This document shows, in pieces, positions 6,332-6,771 of a stretch of DNA of 6,771 nucleotides. The DNA comes from Candidatus Omnitrophota bacterium (lineage in GTDB: Bacteria; Omnitrophota; Gorgyraeia; Duberdicusellales; 4484-171). Under the pieces are notes generated by a model. The model ran no database searches, was not told the DNA's origin, and saw only the letters and a program-made list of their open reading frames with translations. Each line of letters opens with the position of its first letter. Positions within the stretch are counted from its first letter, which is position 1. Both the position numbers and the translations under genes were made by a program. The stretch spans positions 1-6,771 of the forward strand of contig DAOVKQ010000036.1 in the NCBI GenBank assembly GCA_030631705.1. Direction: 5' to 3'.

Positions 6332-6714
6332 AGAAAAGTGTTATTTTAGTAGTTGTTATGGGGGTGATGCTTATAGTCGTATCTCTTTCTCTGGTTGCTC
6401 TTCATATTATGAGCCAGCAGGGGAGGATTACTGAACATAAGATAAGAAGAACGCGCGCGTTTTCTGCCGCTAGAGCAGGTAGAGTGGATGCTTTTGCTAA
6501 ATTGATAACCGGCGTAATCAATCTTTCTGCTATTACAGTGGGCAGTCCCCATAGTTACTCTATTGCGGGTTTCGGTAGCGGCATAGTCGGTTATCCTTCC
6601 GGAGGGTATACTATTACAGTTAAGGTAGTGAAGGAGGGTGATGCGGCTAATGGTTGTCCTGCGGGTTCTCCCTCGGATTATTGTGTGACGACGTATGTCA
6701 ATTATGACCTGTAG
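6328..6714 (+). CDS. PilX-like (type IV pilus minor-pilin-like) membrane-anchored protein
   Basis: The product has 128 residues. MKKS is followed by a strongly hydrophobic helix at residues 5-28 and then an amphipathic, Arg-rich stretch ending RRTRAFSAARAG (40-51). This matches the shape of PilX-type minor pilins, where a basic tip, a long helix and an A-F-x-A-E-A-G motif recur; here the usual Glu of AEAG is Arg (R49). The GFTLIE-type prepilin-peptidase site of major pilins is absent, as in some PilX-like proteins. The C-terminal half is Gly/Ser/Thr-rich and beta-like, with Cys110 and Cys119 positioned for a disulfide loop as in pilin D-regions. Its ATG overlaps the upstream winged-helix stop. 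It is shorter than typical PilX proteins (usually about 150-200 residues or more) but has no sign of frameshift. An alternative is a general single-pass exported protein unrelated to pili. Confidence 0.6.
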   Translation: MKKSVILVVVMGVMLIVVSLSLVALHIMSQQGRITEHKIRRTRAFSAARAGRVDAFAKLITGVINLSAITVGSPHSYSIAGFGSGIVGYPSGGYTITVKVVKEGDAANGCPAGSPSDYCVTTYVNYDL

Positions 6715-6771
6715 TGTAGTTAATTCTGCCTAACAGATGTAAGCATTATCTAGTATCCTGCCGGTATTGTC

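Overview
The window reads as a stretch of a moderately AT-rich bacterial chromosome, with every recognised gene on the + strand. The layout is a DNA-repair gene, a large periplasmic TPR protein, an ExbB/ExbD (TolQ/TolR-type) proton channel pair, a tiny winged-helix protein and a PilX-like pilin. A Tol-like energy module and pilus-type proteins point to a diderm (two-membrane) bacterium. The gene style and the type of intergenic repeat remind me of uncultivated lineages such as Candidatus Omnitrophota, but that placement is an inference from memory and is not proven here.

Region 1 (1-2409) is the C-terminal ~85% of uvrA, cut by the left window edge. It has the complete second ATPase domain and an unusual Leu-to-Arg change in the second ABC signature. 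Region 2 (2391-4589) overlaps the uvrA end by 19 bases and encodes a secreted ~732-residue TPR protein. A weak terminator-like hairpin straddles its stop codon.

Region 3 (4590-4997, about 408 bases) has no credible gene. It holds two different inverted-repeat elements. The first, about 112 bp, looks like a small non-autonomous insertion: imperfect terminal inverted repeats, a TATAAT hexamer directly repeated at both edges, and a hairpin-rich dispersed-type repeat inside. The second, about 150 bp, is an AT-rich imperfect palindrome. Its right arm covers the TTG that would give exbB its longest reading frame, so the real exbB start is downstream.

Region 4 (4998-6043) is an exbB-exbD pair with a 4-base ATGA stop/start overlap. 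All key channel residues are visible. With the TPR gene upstream it resembles a reduced Tol-Pal or TonB-type envelope module, although no TolA/TonB, TolB or Pal is in the window.

Region 5 (6044-6714) has a candidate promoter, a 66-residue winged-helix protein (DUF2582-like) and, again through an ATGA overlap, a 128-residue membrane-anchored PilX-like protein. The last 57 bases hold no recognisable gene. No rRNA, tRNA, CRISPR array or transposase gene was seen.
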